In this document: piece after piece, positions 24,040 through 31,227 of the stretch | Position numbering within the stretch: the stretch's first letter is position 1 | How the letters are laid out: every line of letters begins with the position of its first letter | Origin: RGIG4074 sp964615285 | GTDB taxonomy: Bacteria > Bacillota > Clostridia > Christensenellales > Borkfalkiaceae | DNA length: 34,881 bases | Direction: 5' to 3' | Assembly (NCBI GenBank): GCA_964615285.1 | Contig: CAZTND010000016.1 | Span: 1-34,881 of the forward strand | The notes under the pieces: model-generated | Databases searched by the model: none | Told to the model about the DNA's origin: nothing | What the model saw: only the letters and a program-made list of their open reading frames with translations | Translations under genes and position numbers: made by a program

Positions 24040-24702
24040 ATGTGTAACAGAGATTTATGCGGCAACGGCTGCGGGAACTGCAACGGCAATTGCAGCTGCT
24101 GCAATGACTGCACCGCTGCCTACAGCATCGTTCGCTTTGTCTACGGTGCAACNNNNNNNNNNNNNNNNNNNNNNNNNNNNNNNNNNNNNNNNNNNNNNNN
24201 NNNNNNNNNNNNNNNNNNNNNNNNNNNNNNNNNNNNNNNNNNNNNNNNNNNNACAGGGGCAACCGGCTCTACCGGGACGACGAATATTTCCGACTTCGTA
24301 AGCGCTTATTCTACCCCGACCGCACCGGTGACGATCGGCAATCCGCTGTCCTTTGACATGAACGCCGTTCTGAACGGAACGGCGCTCTCGCACACTGCGG
24401 GCACAGCCAACGTGACCATCAACACCCCGGGAACCTACTATGCGGCGTACTCGGGCACGGCTTCGCCGTCGGCGAGCGTCTCGTCCTTCCCCGTGAGCAA
24501 TCTGGTAACTTTCCAGCTGAACGGGACCAATATCCCCGGCGCGGCGGCGCAGGACGTTTTCAGCGACAGCGGGCAAATGGAATCCCAAAGCCTGTCCGCT
24601 GTCTTTACCGTCACGACCGTACCCACGACCTTCCGCGTCCTTTCCTCCAACGGCAATTTCAACTATTCCAACACTTCCATCAACATCATCAAACTCGGCT
24701 GA
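24040..24702 (+). CDS. Collagen-like (BclA-type) surface protein, repeat lost in gap
   Basis: ATG 24040 follows AAAGGAG with an ideal spacer. The N-terminus is a Cys/Asn/Gly-rich segment (MCNRDLCGNGCGNCNG, CSCCNDC) and then IVRFVYGA. After the 100-N gap the frame continues TGATGSTGTTN, the end of a Gly-X-Thr collagen-like repeat. A C-terminal globular beta domain of about 140 residues follows (ISDFVSAYSTPTAPVTIGNP, INTPGTYYAAYSG, ending SINIIKLG), resembling the trimerising heads of BclA-type exosporium proteins. The repeat length is unknown. Frame agreement across the gap is not proof. Sporulation expression is likely from the family, but no clear sporulation promoter was found. CATATGAAT at 23997 is only a partial match. 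Confidence 0.8.
   Translation: MCNRDLCGNGCGNCNGNCSCCNDCTAAYSIVRFVYGAXXXXXXXXXXXXXXXXXXXXXXXXXXXXXXXXXXTGATGSTGTTNISDFVSAYSTPTAPVTIGNPLSFDMNAVLNGTALSHTAGTANVTINTPGTYYAAYSGTASPSASVSSFPVSNLVTFQLNGTNIPGAAAQDVFSDSGQMESQSLSAVFTVTTVPTTFRVLSSNGNFNYSNTSINIIKLG
24153..24252. other. Assembly gap inside the collagen-like repeat
   Basis: Exactly 100 N. Flanking codons are GA on the left and TGATG on the right, so the missing DNA is very probably a run of Gly-Ala-Thr type triplets that short reads could not resolve. Confidence 0.95.
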
Positions 24703-24720
24703 CACGGGACGGAAAAGTTT

Positions 24721-24750
24721 CAGAGCCGGCGTTGCACAACGCCGGCTCTG
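24721..24750 (+). terminator. Perfect 13-bp stem hairpin after the collagen-like gene
   Basis: CAGAGCCGGCGTT pairs exactly with AACGCCGGCTCTG around a GCAC loop, 18 bases after the stop. No T-run follows on the plus strand, so termination may be inefficient or the hairpin may serve another role. It lies exactly at the point where the truncated response regulator loses similarity. Confidence 0.6.
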
Positions 24751-24753
24751 TCC

Positions 24754-24858
24754 CGCGCCGTTAAAGCACGGAAAAACTTCAAACCCGTTGCCCGCGAGCA
24801 TCGAGCAGACGAGATCGTTCAGTACCTTATCGTCCTCGGCTGCCAATATTCTGACCAT
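24754..24858 (-). pseudogene. Truncated response regulator (first ~35 codons)
   Basis: ATG 24858, with GGAG seven bases upstream, opens MVRILAAEDDKVLNDLVCSM and then LAGNGFEVFPCFNGA. This is the unmistakable N-terminus of a receiver domain with its acidic pair. The phospho-acceptor aspartate near residue 53, the conserved lysine and the DNA-binding domain are missing. Beyond residue 35 the frame passes into the hairpin at 24721-24750 and then runs antisense through the collagen-like gene. A consensus-like promoter is intact upstream. It is the stump of a regulator gene cut by rearrangement. Confidence 0.75.
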
Positions 24859-24905
24859 TCCCTTTCTCCGTATCGTCATTGAATTTTATATGTTTATGAT
24901 ATATT

Positions 24906-24934
24906 ATTATAATACACCCGTTTTTCCGAATCAA
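24906..24934 (-). promoter_or_regulatory. Promoter of the truncated response regulator
   Basis: On the minus strand TTGATT (24934-24929), a 17-base spacer and TATAAT (24911-24906). Two hexamers upstream, TTAACA (24943-24948) and TTTACA (24954-24959), are 11 bp apart and match the PhoP half-site. Two copies in AT-rich DNA are weak evidence. Confidence 0.6.
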
Positions 24935-24959
24935 TAAAAAAATGTTAAAAAATTGTAAA

Positions 24960-25157
24960 AATGCGGGGGACTTTTCCCCTCTTCCCCGGCATATTTCGAT
25001 CGACGGCAATTCATATTCTTTGCATGCGCCGGCGCGCCAATATCCTTTTCCGCCCCGCCAAAAATGTTTTTTTCTTTCCTTTGCATGAAAAAAAACCAAT
25101 ATTGTATGAAAAAACCAGACATTCAACCGATTTTTTTCTCCGAAAGATAGTTTTTCC
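24960..25157. other. Intergenic stretch without a recognisable gene
   Basis: About 200 bases between the truncated regulator's promoter and the iron operon promoter. No ORF with a good ribosome binding site, and no clear hairpin with a T-run. Confidence 0.5.
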
Positions 25158-25187
25158 TTGACATCTCCCCCTCACTTCATTTATAAT
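25158..25187 (+). promoter_or_regulatory. Sigma-A promoter of the siderophore uptake operon
   Basis: TTGACA at 25158-25163, an 18-base spacer and TATAAT at 25182-25187. Transcription should start near 25194, just before the first leader repeat, giving an untranslated leader of about 140 bases. Confidence 0.8.
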
Positions 25188-25197
25188 ATAGGCACCT

Positions 25198-25282
25198 GGT
25201 TGCTTATTGCTAACCATAACCGATTTTCATTTACCTTTTTTCATCGGTTATTTTTTTCGGCGTCGGTTGCCTATTGCTAACC
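25198..25282 (+). promoter_or_regulatory. Leader with paired 18-bp elements flanking a terminator-like hairpin
   Basis: GGTTGCTTATTGCTAACC at 25198-25215 recurs as GGTTGCCTATTGCTAACC at 25265-25282 (17 of 18 bases). Each is an imperfect dyad with GGTT/AACC ends; the second extends to TCGGTT/AACCGA. Between them ATAACCGAT (25216-25224) pairs perfectly with ATCGGTTAT (25243-25251), and a T-run follows. The elements could be operators of a metal-dependent repressor, or RNA arms that choose between termination and readthrough. Confidence 0.65.
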
Positions 25283-25335
25283 GAAGTGCGCGAAAACGGC
25301 TTTCCGTTTATTCAGACAAGGCGGTAAATTTTTTG

Positions 25336-26370
25336 ATGAAAGTAAAACGATTCTTATCCGGACGGATGTCCTCCGTCGTCCTGTTCGTACTGTTGCTCTT
25401 CACGGCGGTCGGCTCGCTTTTCGTGGGAGCGTACGACATCGATCCGGCGTCCCTCTTTTCGGACGCCGAAAAACTGAACGTGTTTCTCGTTTCGCGCCTG
25501 CCGCGGCTGGCGGCAATCCTCTGCACGGGCGTGGGCATGAGCGTTGCGGGACTGATCATGCAACAGCTGTGCGCCAACAAATTTGTTTCCCCTTCGACGG
25601 GCGCGACGATTTCTTCCGCGCAGCTGGGCATGCTGCTGTGCATGGTGCTCGTGCCGTCCGCCAATCTTTGGACGCAGGCGGTTTTCTCCTTTGTCGTCGC
25701 CATTGCGGGGACGTGGATATTTGTGGCGTTCATCCTGCGCATACAGTTCAAAGACGCGGTCATGGTGCCCCTCGTCGGCATCATGTTCGGCAACGTCGTT
25801 TCGGGGCTGAACAACTTCATCGCCTACGCCACGGACATGACGCAGCAACTTTCCAGCTGGACGACGGGCAGCTTCGCCTGGGTTCTGGCGGGCAATTACG
25901 AACTCGTATACCTCGCCGTGCCCCTCGTAGCCGCCGCCTTTCTCTTTGCCAATCACTTCAACATCGTGGGCATGGGTAAGGATTTTTCTAAAAATCTGGG
26001 CGTGAATTACAACGCGGTGCTCTTTTTCGGCATCAGCATTGCGGCGATGATAACCGCGGCGGTCGTCGTGACCGTGGGACAGATTTCCTACATCGGGCTG
26101 ATCATCCCCAACATCGTGACGATTTTCAAGGGAGACAATCTGAAAGGCACGCTTTGGGACACCGCCCTGTCGGGCGCCCTCTTCGTGCTGGTCTGCGACC
26201 TGATCGCCCGCAGCGTCATCTCGCCCTACGAACTGGCGATCGAAATGATCATCGGCATCGTCGGCAGCGTGCTGTTCATCGCCACCATCATTTACCGGCT
26301 GAATTTCGGCAACAAATCGGTGAAATTATCCGAAATCATAAAAAAAGGAGTCAACTATGCAAAAAGCTGA
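25336..26370 (+). CDS. yclN: Siderophore ABC transporter permease 1 (FecCD family)
   Basis: Integral membrane subunit of an iron-siderophore importer. About 344 residues with roughly nine to ten helices and typical FecCD phrases (LVSRLPRLAAILCTGVGMSV, GLIMQQLCANKFVSP, VGQISYIGLIIPNI). The start is set at ATG 25336 (MKVKRFLSG), with AAGGCGG about 10 bases upstream. Upstream in-frame codons run through the leader repeats and are not protein-like. Gene order (permease, permease, ATPase, binding protein) and subunit features match the Bacillus YclNOPQ petrobactin system. The symbol is by analogy, and the actual siderophore is unknown. Confidence 0.88.
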   Translation: MKVKRFLSGRMSSVVLFVLLLFTAVGSLFVGAYDIDPASLFSDAEKLNVFLVSRLPRLAAILCTGVGMSVAGLIMQQLCANKFVSPSTGATISSAQLGMLLCMVLVPSANLWTQAVFSFVVAIAGTWIFVAFILRIQFKDAVMVPLVGIMFGNVVSGLNNFIAYATDMTQQLSSWTTGSFAWVLAGNYELVYLAVPLVAAAFLFANHFNIVGMGKDFSKNLGVNYNAVLFFGISIAAMITAAVVVTVGQISYIGLIIPNIVTIFKGDNLKGTLWDTALSGALFVLVCDLIARSVISPYELAIEMIIGIVGSVLFIATIIYRLNFGNKSVKLSEIIKKGVNYAKS

Positions 26371-27391
26371 AGCCTCTGCGGGCGCGCTCGCCAAAGGGAA
26401 GCGGATAAAAATCCGCTCCGATCGGCGCACCGCGCGACTGAACGCCGTCAAAATCGGCGCGCTGGCGGCAATCGTACTGATATGCGTCGCGCTCTACCTT
26501 TTGATCGGCCTGAATTTTTCCAAATGGAAATTCGTAGCGTACTCCCTGAACATCCGCATCCCCAAACTCGTCGCCATGCTTCTGGCGGCGTATGCCATCG
26601 GCGCGGCGTCGCTCGTGTTCCAGACAATCATCAACAACCGCATCGTGACCCCCTGCCTTTTGGGCATGAACGGGCTGTACACCCTGTCGCATACCGTCGT
26701 CGTATTCACGTTCGGCGTGGGGAGCGCGCTCGTCCTGAACGCCAATCTCACCTTTGCCGTAGACCTTGTAATCATGATCGCAGCCTCCCTGCTCATCTAC
26801 GGGCTGATGTTCCGCCTCACGCGGCGCAACGTGCTCTACATCCTGCTGATCGGAACCTGCCTTACCTCTCTCTTTTCTTCCATACAATCGACGATCGTCA
26901 TGGCGATGGACCCCAACGATTACGAAACCCTGCTGCAATCGATTACGGCGAGCTTTGAAAGCATAAACACCGAAATCCTCGTTTTCTCCGCCTGCATCCT
27001 GGCGGCGCTGGGGCTGCTGTTTTCCCGGGAAGTGCGCACGCTCGACGTGATGGCGCTGGGCAAAGATCAGGCGGTCAACCTGGGCGTCGATTACGACAAA
27101 AATGTGGGAAAACTGCTGCTGGGCGTGACGGCGTATATTGCCGTTGCCACAGCCATGGTAGGCCCGATTTCCTTTCTGGGGCTCATCATCGCCAACCTGT
27201 CGCGGGAATTTTTCAAGACCTTCCGCCACGGGCAGCTGATTCTGGGCACCACCCTGTTCGGCATGATTATTCTCATCGGCGGGCAGGTGCTGGTGGAACA
27301 CGTATTCAACTACGCCGTGCCGGTGAGCGTGTTCATCCTGCTGATCGGCGGCGGTTATTTCCTGTACCTGTTGCTGCGGAGGAAAAAATAG
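26357..27391 (+). CDS. yclO: Siderophore ABC transporter permease 2 (FecCD family)
   Basis: Second permease subunit, 344 residues. A basic cytoplasmic N-terminus of about 30 residues is followed by the membrane core with FecCD features (IRIPKLVAMLLAAYAIGAAS, LLGMNGLYTL, GPISFLGLIIANLSREF). AAAGGAG lies just before ATG 26357, which overlaps the end of the first permease gene by 14 bases. The two permeases should form the heterodimeric channel that receives ferric siderophore from the lipoprotein encoded two genes downstream. Confidence 0.88.
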   Translation: MQKAEASAGALAKGKRIKIRSDRRTARLNAVKIGALAAIVLICVALYLLIGLNFSKWKFVAYSLNIRIPKLVAMLLAAYAIGAASLVFQTIINNRIVTPCLLGMNGLYTLSHTVVVFTFGVGSALVLNANLTFAVDLVIMIAASLLIYGLMFRLTRRNVLYILLIGTCLTSLFSSIQSTIVMAMDPNDYETLLQSITASFESINTEILVFSACILAALGLLFSREVRTLDVMALGKDQAVNLGVDYDKNVGKLLLGVTAYIAVATAMVGPISFLGLIIANLSREFFKTFRHGQLILGTTLFGMIILIGGQVLVEHVFNYAVPVSVFILLIGGGYFLYLLLRRKK

Positions 27392-27392
27392 A

Positions 27393-28145
27393 ATGCAAGT
27401 CAAAAATCTGATCAAGCGTTACGACAAAAAGCCGGTGGTGAATGACGTGAGTTTTGAACTGCACAAGGGAAAGATCACCTCCCTCATCGGTCCCAACGGC
27501 GCGGGCAAGTCCACGGTCATGGGCGTCATTTCCCGCCTGATAGCCAAGGACGAGGGGCGGGTGGAATTTCTCGGCGAAGACGTTTCCCGGTGGAAGAGCA
27601 AGGAACTCGCCAAAAAACTTGCCATTCTGACGCAGAACAACAACATACAGATGAAGCTGACGGTGCGGGAACTTGTGGCGTTCGGCCGCTTCCCCTACTC
27701 GGCGGGCAGACTCACCGAGGCGGACGGGGAAATCATCGACCGCGCCATCCGATACATGTCCCTGAAGGACATGGAAGACAAATACATAGACGAGCTGTCG
27801 GGCGGACAGCGCCAGCGGGCGTACATCGCCATGGTCATCGCGCAGGACACGGAATACGTACTGCTGGACGAACCGACCAACAATCTCGATATATTTCACG
27901 CGCGCAATCTGATGCGCACGGTCAGGAAACTGTGCGACGAGCTGGGAAAGACCGTGGTGCTCGTCCTGCACGAACTCAATTACGCCGCCTTTTATTCGGA
28001 TTACGTCTGCGCGATGAAGGACGGCAAAATATTCACCTATGGATCGGTCGCCGAGGTGATGACCAAACAAAACCTGTCGGAAATTTACGGCGTACAATTC
28101 GAAATCATCGAAGTAGAAGGAAAACCGCTGTCAATCTATTTCTAA
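27393..28145 (+). CDS. yclP: Siderophore ABC transporter ATPase (FecE/FepC family)
   Basis: Cytoplasmic energy-coupling subunit of 250 residues. Walker A GPNGAGKST is at 33-41, the Q-loop near LTQNNN (79-84), signature LSGGQRQR at 135-142, Walker B YVLLDE at 155-160 and the switch histidine in VLHELN near 193. It starts one base after the stop of the second permease. All motifs are intact, so it should be active. Confidence 0.93.
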   Translation: MQVKNLIKRYDKKPVVNDVSFELHKGKITSLIGPNGAGKSTVMGVISRLIAKDEGRVEFLGEDVSRWKSKELAKKLAILTQNNNIQMKLTVRELVAFGRFPYSAGRLTEADGEIIDRAIRYMSLKDMEDKYIDELSGGQRQRAYIAMVIAQDTEYVLLDEPTNNLDIFHARNLMRTVRKLCDELGKTVVLVLHELNYAAFYSDYVCAMKDGKIFTYGSVAEVMTKQNLSEIYGVQFEIIEVEGKPLSIYF

Positions 28146-28173
28146 AAAAGATAACATAAGGAGATTGTTTATC

Positions 28174-29151
28174 ATGAAAAAACCTGTTGCTTTGTTGCTC
28201 ACGCTGGCAATGGCGCTGTCCTGCGGCATTCTGGCAAGCGCCTGTTCCTTTGACGAGGAGCCCGCAGAGGGAGAAACCGTCACCGTCTCTTCGCTCGATG
28301 AAAACGGCGAAACGGTGCAAAAAGAAGTCCCCCTCAATCCCCAACGCGTCGCCACTCTGGACTATGCCGTCATGGATATTATGGACTATCTGGGCGTAGG
28401 CGATCGGATCGTCGCCTCCTGCGAGGGCACCATCGAATATCTTTCCGATTATTGGGACGCCATGGAGTCCGGCTCGATCGCCAATCTCGGCACGCTCAAA
28501 TCCTATTCCCTGGAAGAGCTGATGTACAGCGAACCCGACATCATCTTCATCAGCGGCAGGCAGTCCTCCGACTATGCGAACTTTGAAGAGATCGCGCCCG
28601 TCGTGTATTTGTCCGTGGACGGCGACAATTACTACAGCGACATCCTATCCAACGTGGACACCGTGGCGAAAATTTTCGGCATTTCCGAAAGCGATGTGGA
28701 CGAAAAGCTGTCGCAGAGCGGCTATGAGGAAAGGATTGCGGCAATCAATGAAACATACAACGGCGCTTCCTGCCTGATTATGATGTACACCACCAGCCCC
28801 ACGGTGACCAACTCCAACTGCTACCTTATCGACCACGAGCTGGGCTTTGAAAACCTGTACAACAGCTACATGGCGGGAACTTCCGAAACGCACGGCAGTT
28901 CCATCAGCTGGGAATCCATTCTGGAACTGAACCCCGACTATCTGTTCGTGCTCAACCGCGGTTACATCACTTCCGGGACGGGCAACGACGCGGTGGCGTC
29001 CGATTTGGCCGCACAGGCAAGCACAATCGGTTACACCGGAAAAATCATCGTCCTTGCGAACCCGGACGCATGGTATACCGCCAGCGGCGGCATTCAGGCG
29101 CTGGGCACGATGATTTCCGACATCGAAACCGGGTTGGGAATGACCGACTGA
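28174..29151 (+). CDS. yclQ: Siderophore-binding lipoprotein
   Basis: Extracellular substrate-binding subunit, 325 residues. The signal peptide ends LASAC with lipidated C24. The mature protein is a periplasmic-binding-protein class III fold (PQRVATLDYAVMDIMDYLGV, SLEELMYSEPDIIFISGRQS, ISWESILELNPDYLFVLNRG). ATG 28174 is preferred to TTG 28165 because AAGGAG at 28157-28162 is only two bases from the TTG. It closes the operon and is followed by a strong terminator. Similarity in style to YclQ suggests a catecholate siderophore, but ligand identity is inference. Confidence 0.9.
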   Translation: MKKPVALLLTLAMALSCGILASACSFDEEPAEGETVTVSSLDENGETVQKEVPLNPQRVATLDYAVMDIMDYLGVGDRIVASCEGTIEYLSDYWDAMESGSIANLGTLKSYSLEELMYSEPDIIFISGRQSSDYANFEEIAPVVYLSVDGDNYYSDILSNVDTVAKIFGISESDVDEKLSQSGYEERIAAINETYNGASCLIMMYTTSPTVTNSNCYLIDHELGFENLYNSYMAGTSETHGSSISWESILELNPDYLFVLNRGYITSGTGNDAVASDLAAQASTIGYTGKIIVLANPDAWYTASGGIQALGTMISDIETGLGMTD

Positions 29152-29197
29152 TTTTTTGCATCGCGCAGCGGACCTCCTTCACACTCCGTAAAACCAT

Positions 29198-29236
29198 AAA
29201 AATCCATCGGCGGCAAACCGATGGATTTTTTTACTT
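29198..29236 (+). terminator. Intrinsic terminator of the siderophore operon
   Basis: AAAAATCCATCGG pairs with CCGATGGATTTTT around a seven-base loop, and more T follow. A near-perfect intrinsic terminator. Confidence 0.9.
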
Positions 29237-29295
29237 TTTTTACCGGATAAAAGAGAACGGCGGGCAAAGACGCGCCCGCGGGCATTCCGCCGCCG

Positions 29296-30135
29296 TCAGG
29301 CGGATTCATAAATTTCGTTCCCGAAATTTTCCCCCTGCTTTTCTTCCCCTTCCGGCTCCGTCCGGTCGTTTCCGGAAAACTCAATGACCATATTTTCAAA
29401 CACGACGTTGTCCGTACAGCGCATGGCGCGGTTGTATTCCTCTTCGTTCGTGACCACGAACGTCAGCACGTTGCGGATGGCATACCGCTTTTGATACTTG
29501 CCGTAACAGCGGATGTCAATATTGTAAAAATCGGGATCGGAAAACCAGTTGAACCGCGTAAACCCGAACAGCCAGACGACGAAATAGCCCAGCCTGTCGC
29601 GGAATCTTTCGCGCGGCATTTCGCTCAGGTCCTTGGTGATGAGCTGCCCGCGGATGATTTCGGGCGCGATTTTTTTGAGTTTGATGAGATAGAAGGGATT
29701 GAACGTCTGAATGACGAACTCCCCGCGATAGCCCCGCAGCATCCGCACGACGTTTTCCACGAAATGCTTGGAGCCGAAACACGCTTTGAGTTCGATGAGG
29801 AGGGGCGCCCTGCCGTCGACGTATGCCAGAAATTCGGAGAACAGCGGCACATGCACGCCCTTGAACCCCAGAAGGTCGATATCCTTGATCTCATCGTAGG
29901 TATATTGCCCGATCCGGCCCTCCAGCCCCAGGCAGCGCTTGGCGTATTCGTCGTGAAAGACGATGATCTGCCCGTCCCGGGTGACGCGGATATCCAGCTC
30001 GATGGCGTATCCGTGGCGGATGGCATTTTCCGCCGAAAGCAAAGAATTTTCGGGTATTTCGCTCGTATGATACCCGCGGTGCGCGATGGGGATTTTTTTC
30101 AAAAAAGAATGATCCAACCTTCTCATAAATTCCAT
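29296..30135 (-). CDS. Glycerophosphodiester phosphodiesterase
   Basis: Hydrolyses glycerophosphodiesters to glycerol-3-phosphate and an alcohol. The catalytic AHRG is near residue 18, ENSLLSAENAIRHGY follows, and ELDIRVTRDGQIIVFHD carries the metal-binding Glu, Asp and the second His. LIELK lies near the middle. No signal peptide or membrane segment, so it is cytoplasmic. The start is ambiguous: ATG 30135 has AGGAG four bases upstream, ATG 30126 has it at 13, and TTG 30171 would add 12 residues. The C-terminal 25 residues are polar and acidic. A consensus promoter lies upstream, and no Pho box is visible. Confidence 0.87.
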   Translation of the reverse strand: MEFMRRLDHSFLKKIPIAHRGYHTSEIPENSLLSAENAIRHGYAIELDIRVTRDGQIIVFHDEYAKRCLGLEGRIGQYTYDEIKDIDLLGFKGVHVPLFSEFLAYVDGRAPLLIELKACFGSKHFVENVVRMLRGYRGEFVIQTFNPFYLIKLKKIAPEIIRGQLITKDLSEMPRERFRDRLGYFVVWLFGFTRFNWFSDPDFYNIDIRCYGKYQKRYAIRNVLTFVVTNEEEYNRAMRCTDNVVFENMVIEFSGNDRTEPEGEEKQGENFGNEIYESA

Positions 30136-30224
30136 CGGGCTCCTGCCCGTCGATATGCTCCGTTTTTTCAAACCGTATTATGCTGCCGCCGCGTAATTTC
30201 CCGCAGGATGGCTCCTCATTCTGT

Positions 30225-30253
30225 ATTATACCCTCTTCTTCGTCGAATGTCAA
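30225..30253 (-). promoter_or_regulatory. Consensus promoter of the phosphodiesterase gene
   Basis: On the minus strand TTGACA (30253-30248), a 17-base spacer and TATAAT (30230-30225). The stretch from 30254 to 30386 between this and the next promoter shows no gene. Confidence 0.85.
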
Positions 30254-30386
30254 TAAAATATATTAACAAGGCGGTCATTTTCGTCGATTTTTTTGCCCAA
30301 AAAGTCCATTTTCTGACAGACCTCTCCGCATTCCGTTCGCAACGGCTTACGCGGAAACAAAATCCCGTCCCGGACGGTGCGCTTTG

Positions 30387-30416
30387 TTGACAGCCGAAGG
30401 CAAATCGTGGTATACT
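30387..30416 (+). promoter_or_regulatory. Promoter of the TraX-like/radA operon
   Basis: TTGACA at 30387-30392, an 18-base spacer and TATACT at 30411-30416, 29 bases before the start codon at 30446. Confidence 0.75.
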
Positions 30417-30445
30417 GAAAAGCAGTGAAAGCACGGAGGAAACAC

Positions 30446-31195
30446 ATGGAAAAAATCAGATTTTTAAGCGGCAACGCCGTCAAGATTCTTGCAGCCATAC
30501 TCATGGTCGTCGACCACGTGGGATTTTTTCTCTTCCCCGATCTGATCATTCTGCGCATCATCGGCAGGGTATCCTTTCCCCTCTTCGCCTACATGCTTGC
30601 CGAGGGCTGCCGCTACACCAAGAACAAGACGCAGCATTTCGTTCTCCTCTTCGGGCTCGCGCTCCTCTGCCAGATCGTCATATTCTTCTTTGACAACGGC
30701 AACATCGCCATGAGCGTCCTGGTGACCTTTTCCCTCTCCGTGCTCATGATCTACGCCCTGCAATTCTGTAAAAAATGTTTCTTACAAGAGGCATGCCCGC
30801 TTTCCCTGCGCCTCCTCTCCCTTTTGCTCTTCGCCGCCGCCGTGGCGGGAACCTGGGGGCTCAACGAAGTCCTTGTCATCGACTACGGATTTGTAGGTTG
30901 CCTGCTGCCCGTCTTTCCCGCTCTATTCGACTTTAAGGACATACCCATGCCCGAAAAAACGGCAATATTGGCGAAGCTCGACAACTTATATGTCAGGCTC
31001 GCCTGCCTGGCGGTCGGCATCGCGCTACTGCCGCTCGGCACCGATCTGGGCGCGCTGGAATACTACGCCTTTTTCGCCCTGATCCCCCTCCTGTTTTACA
31101 GCGGCAAGCGGGGCAAACTGCGCATGAAATATTTCTTTTACATATTCTATCCGCTGCACATCGCGCTGCTGCAAGGCCTGGCGATGCTCCTCTGA
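30446..31195 (+). CDS. TraX-like membrane protein
   Basis: 249 residues with about eight membrane helices. The opening LSGNAVKILAAILMVVDHVG, followed by ILRIIGRVSFPLFAYMLAEG, is the TraX family signature (originally the F-pilin acetylase; chromosomal members are probably acyltransferases of unknown target). CGGAGG precedes ATG 30446; an in-frame GTG at 30425 lies before that ribosome binding site and is rejected. radA starts 33 bases after the stop, so the two probably share a transcript. Confidence 0.83.
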   Translation: MEKIRFLSGNAVKILAAILMVVDHVGFFLFPDLIILRIIGRVSFPLFAYMLAEGCRYTKNKTQHFVLLFGLALLCQIVIFFFDNGNIAMSVLVTFSLSVLMIYALQFCKKCFLQEACPLSLRLLSLLLFAAAVAGTWGLNEVLVIDYGFVGCLLPVFPALFDFKDIPMPEKTAILAKLDNLYVRLACLAVGIALLPLGTDLGALEYYAFFALIPLLFYSGKRGKLRMKYFFYIFYPLHIALLQGLAMLL

Positions 31196-31227
31196 CAATG
31201 CGCGGATGAACCGATAAGGAGAAAACC

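Noticed and set aside
24055..24879. 274-codon minus-strand frame reading through the collagen-like gene
   Set aside because: Only its first part (the truncated receiver domain) is protein-like; the rest is antisense to the collagen-like gene and crosses the N gap.
25198..25215. DtxR/IdeR iron box in the siderophore leader
   Set aside because: The ends GGTT and AACC are shared, but the spacing (18 bp) differs from the 19-bp TTAGGTTAG-type consensus core, so the name is not justified.
25207..25335. Extended N-terminus of the first permease (start before 25336)
   Set aside because: The extra 43 codons overlap the leader repeats and hairpin and are not permease-like. ATG 25336 gives the normal family start.
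30225..30260. Pho box upstream of the glycerophosphodiesterase
   Set aside because: Phosphodiesterases are often Pho-regulated, but here the -10 is paired with a full -35 and no 11-bp phased hexamers are present.
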